A DNA stretch of 35,292 nt from a virus: IMG/VR virus record IMGVR_UViG_3300025853_000297, positions 1 to 35,292 of that record; one strand, given 5' to 3'. A model generated the notes under the pieces. It searched no databases, was not told the origin of the DNA, and saw nothing but the letters and a program-made list of their open reading frames with translations. A program made the translations under genes and the position numbers. Positions 5,583 through 13,923 of this stretch are shown here, one piece after another (the first letter of the stretch is position 1; each line of letters begins with the position of its first letter).

Positions 5583-8328
5583 GCAACTGTTCGATGCCTT
5601 CTAGAGAGTATTTTTCTTGTAAACTTGGGCGCAACGCAGCTTCAACGGCCTCTACAACTTGCTGTTGTTGCTCTGGTCGAGCCATGGGCCGTGGACTTTC
5701 ATTAAGTTCGTTTTGAAATACGGGCGCTAGATCCGTGGGCCGTGCGACAGGGCGCACGTAATTCATTGGATTACTGTAGTCTGGATCAGAGTAAATGGGG
5801 TTTCGCGGAGCAACGGGTTGGTTCATCACCAACTCCTCTTTGGCGTCTTCCGACAAGCTCTCATCACTGTAAACGTTCAGTCCACCGTGCTTCTGTAGAT
5901 AATCACTGAGACGAGTGCCCTGTTCTGGATTTTTCTTATTATCGGACGGATCATATGCGCCATCTGTCTCCAAAAATTGTCTCAGTCCGTAGTTTCCGCC
6001 AAGATGCGCGACCGCCATCATGCCACTTAAAGTAACGGGTACACCTTTAACCATCTTGCCAATGTACTCGTCCAAGCCGTTATTTGCTATGTAATCAAGC
6101 GTTTTTTGCTCATACCAGTTTTGAAAGGCTTCTTGTAAACCCGCGTTCTTTTTAAATTGGTCGCGTGTAAAGTCACGACCTGTTTCTTCTTTAAATTCTT
6201 CAAGGGTTTCAGGCATTGCCTGAGATGCACCAAGGGCTCCAGTTCTTTTATTTACAGCGTCAAGCGCACCGCCAGAACTTTCTGTGCCGTACAGAGAGCG
6301 CCGGTATTCGGTGCTTGCTGCGGCTACGCCACCCTTAGTCATGTGCCGCGCTAGCTCCGATAGAGATCCAACTCCCTTACGTATTTCGCCGCCCTCGTTC
6401 ATACGCCGCGCTATTTCAGAGAGAGATCCAACTCCCTTACGCATTTCGCCGCCTTCGGCTCTTTTGAATAAGGGCATCAAGTCGGCATCATCTGTTGGGA
6501 TTTCTCCCTGATCTATTCTTACCGTCATTTCCGGAATTAATGAAGTATCGTAAATCACAATATTATTGGGACCTCCACTAACTTCCGTGGTGCCCCCAAC
6601 AACACCCGTAAACCCCGATTCTTCAAAAACTTTTCTTAAATTTTGTTTATCGCCCGATTGTTGATTTGAAAATAATAATCCTTTTTCATCTTTGCGTAGT
6701 GGATTTTTTATTGCCTCCGTGATACGGTCTACCTTTCTAAAAACATCATCAGGATTTTTTGTGTCTATTTGCAGTGTAGTTTCTCCACCCTCATCATAAG
6801 TTGATGTGGGCCTTCGCTTGTAAGAAACCGTAAGAATATCATCTTTTTGTTGAACAACTAAAGGGTTGCCATCGAAGTCTGGCATTGACGACAAAGCGCT
6901 ACTCAACCCCTCTATCTGAGGTTTTGTAAGAGGTTTTTTTAATTTGACATTTAGCATTTCGCTGGTATCAATTTCGGCACTCATTAAACTACCCCGGCCT
7001 CCCACATGCTGCGAAGGATAGTTTAAATTAGTAGAAAAATAAGCGCCGGGACCCGCGGCTCCCATGTTGTAATAATTTGACGATTGTTGCGCTGCGGCGG
7101 CGTCAAATTTTGTGAAGGGCGCTCCGCGAGTGGCGTGAAAAACTTCAACTTTATCCGGTCGCTCTATATTTAAATTACGTGCTAAATTGTCAAGACGACT
7201 ATCTAATTCATTTCCAGCCAAACCGTTACGTTCGTATTCTAATTTTTTTAATCGAAACGTTTCAAATGGAGATCTTTGCATAAACCCTTGTTGTTTAAGG
7301 TAGGCATCTGAATCAAAACTTGAATCGCGGTCCGTCATTTTCATGCCTGCATCAGGCAGTCCATAAACACCAAAAGTATCTTTTCTTGTTTTACTTCCTT
7401 CAACGTAATCCTGCACGTCTTCAACGACAGTGCGAGCGTAAGGATACTCATTGAAACCGTTTCTGTCTTTTACCTCCAGCAAACCTCTTTTTTGAATTTC
7501 TTCAGCCAAAGGAATCATTTGCTCAATGTATTCTTCTTCGCTATACATGCGAAAATCACTTAAAGCTTGAGACAATTCTTCAAGGGATTCATCGGCGGCT
7601 CCCCTTATCTCCTTTGGCCCGATTTCGCTGACAAGTTCTCGCATATCCATTTCTGTGGTTAGGTCGAAATCCCTATGTAATTTTTCTGCTTCAGCTATTG
7701 CTTCATCAAAAGGACGTGACGTGATGTCACCGGGCAGGTTTTCGGACAATTCATCCGCGGCATCGTATGCCGCATTCATTTCATCTCGTAAAACTTTGAT
7801 GTTTTTAGCAAACATGTCGATAGGGTTAATCGAAGGTTTCACACGCTTAACCGCAGCGGGCACTTTTTCCAAAGCTTCTGTTATTGCTTCTGGCGCGAGG
7901 GCCGCGACCCCTGCCGCGGCACCCAACCCCTTTATAAAATCTCTGCGGCTTTTGTCTGTAAGCTCATCTAATGGTTTTGTTTCAGGTCCAGAGACACCTA
8001 AGAACATTTCAGGTATAATTTGAGACGCTTTCTGCCCTAACGCTTTTCCTAAAACAGGCCCAGCTAAAGCGTAACCTAAAGTGCCTACTCCAGCTTCTGC
8101 ACCCTTGCGCAACCTTTCGTCAGTTGGCAAATCCGAATCAAAGGCCTGTCGAGACGCGCCGCCTAAATTGTAAACAATATCTTTCGGAACGTTTAAGAAA
8201 TCGACAACCGCTTCAATTCTTTCAAAACCGGGTCCAAATCTTTGACGCATGGGCGAAGAATCCGTCTGAACCCGTGGTCCGCGATTGTACTCTTCTTCTG
8301 AAGGGGGCGGGACTATCGCGTCTGCCAT
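5530..8328 (-). CDS. Polyvalent virion protein: Tat-like motif, ADP-ribosyltransferase-like domain, lysozyme/transglycosylase-like domain
   Basis: This 932-residue multidomain protein has a hydrophobic, glycine-rich stretch at about 76-112. A twin-arginine-like motif SRRDFIK (127-133) follows, trailed by an alanine-rich hydrophobic segment. A helical linker (170-390) comes next. Residues about 395-600 look like the ADP-ribosyltransferase of phage polyvalent proteins: VFHATRG with H398, GPGAYFSTN (426-434), and a closing NNIVIYDTSLIP (588-599). Two near-identical 20-residue repeats carry GG at 626 and 646, and a third GG sits at 666. Residues about 670-820 resemble a soluble lytic transglycosylase/lysozyme fold, with TESSGGALDAV, TGALGASQAMP and MAVAHLGGNYGLRQFL. 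Such proteins are ejected with the DNA to cut peptidoglycan and modify host targets. The ART part is AT-richer than its flanks, which suggests a swapped-in domain. Its ATG shares a base with the upstream stop. Confidence 0.75.
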   Translation of the reverse strand: MADAIVPPPSEEEYNRGPRVQTDSSPMRQRFGPGFERIEAVVDFLNVPKDIVYNLGGASRQAFDSDLPTDERLRKGAEAGVGTLGYALAGPVLGKALGQKASQIIPEMFLGVSGPETKPLDELTDKSRRDFIKGLGAAAGVAALAPEAITEALEKVPAAVKRVKPSINPIDMFAKNIKVLRDEMNAAYDAADELSENLPGDITSRPFDEAIAEAEKLHRDFDLTTEMDMRELVSEIGPKEIRGAADESLEELSQALSDFRMYSEEEYIEQMIPLAEEIQKRGLLEVKDRNGFNEYPYARTVVEDVQDYVEGSKTRKDTFGVYGLPDAGMKMTDRDSSFDSDAYLKQQGFMQRSPFETFRLKKLEYERNGLAGNELDSRLDNLARNLNIERPDKVEVFHATRGAPFTKFDAAAAQQSSNYYNMGAAGPGAYFSTNLNYPSQHVGGRGSLMSAEIDTSEMLNVKLKKPLTKPQIEGLSSALSSMPDFDGNPLVVQQKDDILTVSYKRRPTSTYDEGGETTLQIDTKNPDDVFRKVDRITEAIKNPLRKDEKGLLFSNQQSGDKQNLRKVFEESGFTGVVGGTTEVSGGPNNIVIYDTSLIPEMTVRIDQGEIPTDDADLMPLFKRAEGGEMRKGVGSLSEIARRMNEGGEIRKGVGSLSELARHMTKGGVAAASTEYRRSLYGTESSGGALDAVNKRTGALGASQAMPETLEEFKEETGRDFTRDQFKKNAGLQEAFQNWYEQKTLDYIANNGLDEYIGKMVKGVPVTLSGMMAVAHLGGNYGLRQFLETDGAYDPSDNKKNPEQGTRLSDYLQKHGGLNVYSDESLSEDAKEELVMNQPVAPRNPIYSDPDYSNPMNYVRPVARPTDLAPVFQNELNESPRPMARPEQQQQVVEAVEAALRPSLQEKYSLEGIEQLLRGTTAEPLLPRQFQRG
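6340..6456. repeat. Two-copy 60-bp direct repeat inside the polyvalent gene
   Basis: Units starting at 6340 and 6400 match closely, including an identical 20-bp core at 6362 and 6422. They encode the two GGE(M/I)RKGVGSLSE(I/L)A copies. The 60-bp spacing keeps the frame and places successive GG pairs exactly 20 residues apart. Confidence 0.85.
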
Positions 8329-9191
8329 TATCGTCTCCGTAGCGACATTAATCCGCCTTGGGCCATTGGCACAGGTTCTCCGTAAACAATTCTTTCCGAA
8401 GGTTGAGGGACGCGAATGGGTGCGATGTGAATGGCACCTGTGCCTTCATTTGGATCTTCGGGATCTACAGGATCAACGGGCATTACGGGCATTACGGAAC
8501 CGGTGTCCGGTCTTGAAGTGTCAATTCCGGGTCCTGTGTTAGATCCCATACCATACAAAGCGTCACTAAGTTTTTGCCTTTGTAACTGGTCCAGCGTACC
8601 TTGCACATAGTTTCTAGCCGCCGCATCCGAAAAACCAAAATCTTTTAAGCCCTGCACCTTTCTATCTACGTCGTTTGAAAAAGCACCGCCCGAAAATAAG
8701 TTTGCTACGCCCATGCCAAGATCTTGTCTACCTCTACGGTAAGCGTCGCTAATATCTGTGAAGAATTGTCCAATCCCAGTTTTTGCTCTGGGAGAAGCCC
8801 CCATGTAACCAGAGCCGCCCGACATGAAAGGGAGAAACCCGCCACTCCCCTGCATACCCTGTTGAGTCAACATTTCCGGTCTGAATTGATTTGCAGCCAT
8901 CTGTGCGCCACTGGATTGCGTGTAGCTGGTTTGCGGCCTATTCGCAAACTGCATCGCATAATTTAAAGGATTGTCCTCTGGCTTTTCGTACTGGTTGTTA
9001 CCAAAAATACTTTTATTTGTTCCAAAAGCAGAAGTATCTTGCAGTCCTTTTGCCCGCAAACCACGACTATGTTGGGCCTGCGCAGCCATATGCGCGGCTT
9101 GACTTCCACGATTACCCGCTAAAGCTTCATGCTCTTCATATTGACTTTCAAACGGACCACTATAATCATCGTTGCTAAAGGTAATAGGCAT
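8328..9191 (-). CDS. Probable virion structural protein, ends with GGLMSLRRR
   Basis: This 287-residue low-complexity protein is rich in Gly, Ala, Gln and Met. A central region (about 125-215) contains TGIGQFFTDISDAYRRGRQDLG, split by Gly, and helical FGFSDAAARNYVQGTLDQLQ. A proline/aspartate stretch (VMPVMPVDPVDPEDP) comes before the C-terminus AQGGLMSLRRR. I recognise no catalytic domain. The C-terminal GG motif matches those of its large neighbours, and the gene lies between two large virion genes with a TAATG junction to the polyvalent gene. An internal or ejected virion role is therefore likely; the function is unknown. Confidence 0.7.
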   Translation of the reverse strand: MPITFSNDDYSGPFESQYEEHEALAGNRGSQAAHMAAQAQHSRGLRAKGLQDTSAFGTNKSIFGNNQYEKPEDNPLNYAMQFANRPQTSYTQSSGAQMAANQFRPEMLTQQGMQGSGGFLPFMSGGSGYMGASPRAKTGIGQFFTDISDAYRRGRQDLGMGVANLFSGGAFSNDVDRKVQGLKDFGFSDAAARNYVQGTLDQLQRQKLSDALYGMGSNTGPGIDTSRPDTGSVMPVMPVDPVDPEDPNEGTGAIHIAPIRVPQPSERIVYGEPVPMAQGGLMSLRRR

Positions 9192-9195
9192 TCTT

Positions 9196-12100
9196 CTACT
9201 CCATTAAACTGGCAATTCCGCCGCGACGAAAGCTTCGTGGTTGTTGAGTAATCATACTCGAAATTGGATCATTAGGAAACAGCGCAGCGTAAGTTTGTCT
9301 TACTTGCGGATTATTGGTTCCCGCTGCCACTGATGTCTGGGGGGCAGCGGGAAGAGCCGCCTGAGTGGTGGGATTGCCTACAGGCGGTTTTTGGTTTGAA
9401 GCGTCCCGATTCCGTAATAATTCCTGCGCTTTATTTAAAAGCTCTTCGGCAGGGTCCGCGGGGCGTGATCGAGGGGGTCGTCCAAGATTGCGACCAATAA
9501 GTCCCCGTCTTTTACGTTCTTCATACCGCTCTTGAGCCGTGGGGGGCTCCGTCGGAGGTCGGCGATCAACGGCTTCTGCCTCCGTAGAAGTTACTTCCTC
9601 AATAGCGGCAGAAGGTCCGCGGGTAACGGCTCGCACACCGGGCGCACCAGTCGCTGCTTTAATAACTGAACCCGTTGTCTTTTTAACAAAGTTTAGCATA
9701 CGTCGCATAATGGCTTCTTTTTCGTCTGCGCTACGTGGAACGCGCAAAGCTGCCATTAATTCTTCTGGGTTTAAGAGAATGTCCATAAAGGCTTGATTTG
9801 CCTGTAAAAAAGGCACCTCTTGCGTTATCATCTGAGCATATTTGGAACCCGCGGATTCTTCGACCAAACCTTGTGAGCGCCCTCCGGGCAGAATTGATCC
9901 CGCGAATTGACCAAGTCTGGCACCTGCAATTCGCGTATAAAGATCAAACAGCGCAGGAACTTCTATACCTCGCATGTCAGCGCCTTGTGCACCAGACTGC
10001 GCTTGCATAGCCATAATTCTTTCCAACGCAAGCTTCATTGAAGCATGTTGTTCATCGCTTAAAGACCCAGCACTCTTTAAAAAGTTTGCCATTGTCATGT
10101 TGTCGTTATCGGCACCCGGAATTTTTTGGAAAAGAGACTTATACAAGATGCCCGCATCAAAAACGCCGTCACGATTTGCACCTTTTATGTTGCGCTGTGA
10201 TTGGTCAAACGCCCAGTTAATGGTGGTGGCAAGCAGCCCTTCTTGTACATCTTGTAAAGATGGCACACCGTCTTCTGGAAAAGGGATACCAACGCGTTTA
10301 TATGCCTCTCTTGCCGCTTCTTCTGTGGGCAGAGTTGTCATGTTTTTATAAATTACCCTCAGTTGCTCGCTTGGATTTTTTGAAGTGTAGGCGAGACGAA
10401 TTAATTCTGTTGGGTTTTCTGTTAATACACCTTTTCCATTACGCATGGCATATTGGAAAGCAGCCATTGAATCTCGTGTTTGTTTTATTCGCGGTATAAC
10501 GGCTTGCACACGATTTATAAATTCTTGTGGATCTCTAATATTGTCTATTTCCCTTTCAAGATTAGGGAACAATTTTAAGATCATTGCGTTATTAGAAGCC
10601 CAGTTTTTAATATTTTGAAGTTGCCGTTCTTTAATTTGAATAGGGTCAAGCTTAACATTCTCTTCTATTGTACTTGTTGCTCTTCGTAAAACTTCACGCA
10701 AAGATACTTCCAACAAGTCTTGTTGTGTTCCAAGATTTTTTCCGATCTCTGCTAATTCTTCTTCCGACGCACCCCCTGAAATGGCTCTATTCATTAACTC
10801 AAGGTTTGCGTTTTCAATTTGACGAACACGAAGAGCGCTGGCATCTTTGTTGCCAGAAAAAATTGTTATAGCCGCTAAATCAGGCTCTACAACGATACGA
10901 CCTTGACTGTTCTTACGCAACAAGTCTCCACCGAAAGTTTTCTTAAAAAATTGTTGATAAGCCACAGATGCGTCTATAGCATTTTGATAAGCTGGTCCGA
11001 CATCTTCATAACTACGCAAATCATTTAACGCGGCGCTTCGTAAATCAACAGCCCGTCTAAAGAAATCACCGTTCCCACCAACGGCACCAAACCTATCTGC
11101 GGCAATACGCAAGGTTTTACGAAGCGAAATAAGTTCAGAGGCCGGTAGACCGCCCTCGTCTGGAGTTATAGCCATGTTTGTTAATTCGTTTGCACGGCGC
11201 ATTTCAGCGGTGATTGCTTTTTTCTGAAGCGTCAGCAAATTGCCTAATGGACCAGAGGGCGCGGTTGTTTCGCGGCCCGCGACCTCGTCAGCTTCACGAG
11301 AAAGCATATTATCAAGATACTGAATACGTGCCTCTAAAGCATTTTTACGAAGTTTTCCGACTTCGCCTAAGTCTTTCAAACCAACAGTTGCGGCCCGTAA
11401 AGCGTCGATTGCGTCTTGTGTTGATCCACTAGAAAAACTTTCTCCGGTTCTAGCAAGCGCCGCTTGTGCATAGGTTTTAAAGAACTCTTGTGTTTGCCGT
11501 TGCAATTCGTTTCGCGGATCAGAAGCGTCTAATTCTTCTAAATACTGACGTAGTGCGTCCGCGTCCATTTGTAAAATTGCATTTGCTTGCGGCTCTACTG
11601 TGTTTCTCATATAGTCTTGATTTGAAACTTCAATTAAATTATATTGCTGATCCAAAGCCAAGTTGTCTAATTCATTTACGTCCAAAGCTTGGCCTGCTAA
11701 AGCTTCTCGCTCTATTCGCAGCGCCTCGTCTTGATAAGAGTTTCCAAAAACATCTCTAGTTCCCGCCAATTTATTACGAGCCTTATCAAAAGCATCGCGA
11801 TATTTGTTGGGCCGTTGTGTTTCAATCACCCTCGCTAATTTTTCTAAATTCTCTTGAGTTGGCGCAACCGCGCCATTAATGATTTCAAGATCCGCCTCGG
11901 ATAACAACCTATTGTAAGTGTCAAACCACTCCTCTCCTGCCGCATCTCCCAGAGCGTCATTAAGTTTTTTTGTTGCAGGGGTGATGCCATCAAAGGGGTT
12001 TGGTGCCGCGGCAAGCCCAAGACGTTCTTTTATGGTGTTTACAACTTCGTTTACGTTTCTGAACTCAGCCTCACCCATTACAGCAAGTAAGGTGGACTTT

Positions 12101-13923
12101 TCGTTTTGCATTTCACGAAGCATCGCGTCCCAAGCTTCAACAATGTTTGGCACGTCAGAAGCGGAATCTGGAATTACGTTTCCGTCTGAATCAAATCTAT
12201 AAAACGTATCGTTCCTAATCGTCTGATCTACGTCTTCCCAAGCTTTTTGTTGAATGTTTTTGAAAACGTTTTGAACATTAAGTTGCGCTTTTGCAATTCC
12301 TTGGCCCAGAGCTTCTGAAGCTTGTTCTCCGCCCTCTGGATAAACTTTGCCAACGGCAGCAACTGCGCTTTGTACCGCTTGGTCCATGCGCTTTTGAATC
12401 AAAAGTTCAATGCGAGCGGCTTGAATTTCATTGGCAATTTTTAAAAGTTCAGGGTCGCCGGTTCCCCTGAGTTCGTTAACCAGTGCAGTTTGGGCGTTCA
12501 TGCTTCTTCTAAAGCTATTATTGAGAAGCTCACCGCCCTCATTCTCCGCCATCATTTTCATAACTTGAGCGTCAAGGTTTGCTAAAGCAGGACTTTCTAC
12601 AAATGCACTTGAAAAGGTGGTTTGAGGAACAGTTTTGCCTTTTTTGTCTTTAGTCAAAAACTCTGGCTTAATGTTCCCATTATCGTCTAAATAAGTTTCT
12701 TCTAAAGCTTTTAAAAGATCTGCAGGGTTTTCACCACGCTCATTAATCAAATTCAATATATACTGTATTTGTTCGCCTTTAACACGTGCTTTCCTACCAA
12801 GTAAATCAAGTCCTTGGCCCGCTGCCAGACTGGCTTTACGTGCTGCAACATAATTTTTTCCGGCCTCAACTATTGAAGGTATGAAGCGCAAAGTACTTAA
12901 ACTGGGGGCCATGCCTCCCAGCATTTCGCCAGTAATCATTTTAACTTCAGACCGTGGATCCTGACCCGCTATTGCTGTTGTTGCTCCAAACGTGGCAGGA
13001 ATTTGAGCACTCTCAACGCCGAGCGCAAGAACTTTACCGGGCAAAGTTTCTGCACTTCTGTACATTTTTCCGCCCGAAATAAGCAGGTCTTCCGCGGCAC
13101 CAATTAAACGTGGAAAACGTAGTGCTTTGCCCTGCAGATACTTTGTCAGATATGGATTATTCTGTATCTGTTCTTTTGTGACAGGGCCGTAAGCAAGTCT
13201 ATCTGGTAATGTTTGTAAATATTTTGCCTGTGTAACACGCGCATTTGGTGCAAGCGTTGGATTAAATATAAAAGGAAGCGCCGTTCCCGTCGCCTGCCAA
13301 ATTTTTAAAGCGGACTCTGTTTCCGGCGTCAAAGGAATGGTGTCTTCAATTTGATTCATTGTCAAATCGCCCACAGCATCTCCCGCCGTGCCACCTAGTA
13401 CAGAACCTGCAAGAAAACCAAGACCTCCAAGAACAACTTGACCGGGCAGTCCAAAGGGAGTACCTGCCATAACGCCGTATCGTGCACCCTTTGCACCACC
13501 AAGCATAGCACCGCCGCCTTCAAGAGCGCCAGAAAAAAAAGCTTCTTTACGGGATGGGACGCCGGGGTCACCATATTGTTTTAGATTTGTAAAATAACGC
13601 AAAACGTCTTCATTGCGCAGACCCTTTCCCGCTTGACTAGCGGGTATGTTTAAAAACTTTAACCCTTCGGCAGTTCCCCTTTGCACGTCTAATGGATCGA
13701 ACATACCCGCAAATTCAGATCTGTTGTTAAGTATTTTCAACGTTTGTTGGGCAAGATAATCGGTTACTTTTTGTTTGTTTTCAAAAACCTCGTAAGCCGT
13801 TGACAACTCACCGGGTTCCCACTCCACAAAAACTCCTGCATCTATAAGATTTTGCTTGTGCGGCGGCATGTCCGTTGGAGCAAAAACTGGTTCGTTTGAG
13901 GTGCGTCTACTACGATTTGCCAT
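9196..13923 (-). CDS. Giant internal virion-like protein with glycine-zipper segment and long helical body
   Basis: This 1575-residue protein is the largest in the window. Residues about 131-186 form a hydrophobic, glycine-zipper segment (GGGAMLGG, VVLGGLGFLAGSVLGG) able to insert into a membrane. The middle, about 380-1400, is almost entirely charged helix with coiled-coil character. The C-terminal 150 residues are proline/arginine-rich and disordered, then end with YAALFPNDP and a terminal FRRGGIASLME. I see no catalytic motif. Size, membrane-active segment and position fit the large ejected core proteins of short-tailed phages (compare T7 gp15/gp16), which form a DNA conduit through the envelope. 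That is inference. Its ATG overlaps the upstream stop by one base. Confidence 0.75.
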   Translation of the reverse strand: MANRSRRTSNEPVFAPTDMPPHKQNLIDAGVFVEWEPGELSTAYEVFENKQKVTDYLAQQTLKILNNRSEFAGMFDPLDVQRGTAEGLKFLNIPASQAGKGLRNEDVLRYFTNLKQYGDPGVPSRKEAFFSGALEGGGAMLGGAKGARYGVMAGTPFGLPGQVVLGGLGFLAGSVLGGTAGDAVGDLTMNQIEDTIPLTPETESALKIWQATGTALPFIFNPTLAPNARVTQAKYLQTLPDRLAYGPVTKEQIQNNPYLTKYLQGKALRFPRLIGAAEDLLISGGKMYRSAETLPGKVLALGVESAQIPATFGATTAIAGQDPRSEVKMITGEMLGGMAPSLSTLRFIPSIVEAGKNYVAARKASLAAGQGLDLLGRKARVKGEQIQYILNLINERGENPADLLKALEETYLDDNGNIKPEFLTKDKKGKTVPQTTFSSAFVESPALANLDAQVMKMMAENEGGELLNNSFRRSMNAQTALVNELRGTGDPELLKIANEIQAARIELLIQKRMDQAVQSAVAAVGKVYPEGGEQASEALGQGIAKAQLNVQNVFKNIQQKAWEDVDQTIRNDTFYRFDSDGNVIPDSASDVPNIVEAWDAMLREMQNEKSTLLAVMGEAEFRNVNEVVNTIKERLGLAAAPNPFDGITPATKKLNDALGDAAGEEWFDTYNRLLSEADLEIINGAVAPTQENLEKLARVIETQRPNKYRDAFDKARNKLAGTRDVFGNSYQDEALRIEREALAGQALDVNELDNLALDQQYNLIEVSNQDYMRNTVEPQANAILQMDADALRQYLEELDASDPRNELQRQTQEFFKTYAQAALARTGESFSSGSTQDAIDALRAATVGLKDLGEVGKLRKNALEARIQYLDNMLSREADEVAGRETTAPSGPLGNLLTLQKKAITAEMRRANELTNMAITPDEGGLPASELISLRKTLRIAADRFGAVGGNGDFFRRAVDLRSAALNDLRSYEDVGPAYQNAIDASVAYQQFFKKTFGGDLLRKNSQGRIVVEPDLAAITIFSGNKDASALRVRQIENANLELMNRAISGGASEEELAEIGKNLGTQQDLLEVSLREVLRRATSTIEENVKLDPIQIKERQLQNIKNWASNNAMILKLFPNLEREIDNIRDPQEFINRVQAVIPRIKQTRDSMAAFQYAMRNGKGVLTENPTELIRLAYTSKNPSEQLRVIYKNMTTLPTEEAAREAYKRVGIPFPEDGVPSLQDVQEGLLATTINWAFDQSQRNIKGANRDGVFDAGILYKSLFQKIPGADNDNMTMANFLKSAGSLSDEQHASMKLALERIMAMQAQSGAQGADMRGIEVPALFDLYTRIAGARLGQFAGSILPGGRSQGLVEESAGSKYAQMITQEVPFLQANQAFMDILLNPEELMAALRVPRSADEKEAIMRRMLNFVKKTTGSVIKAATGAPGVRAVTRGPSAAIEEVTSTEAEAVDRRPPTEPPTAQERYEERKRRGLIGRNLGRPPRSRPADPAEELLNKAQELLRNRDASNQKPPVGNPTTQAALPAAPQTSVAAGTNNPQVRQTYAALFPNDPISSMITQQPRSFRRGGIASLME

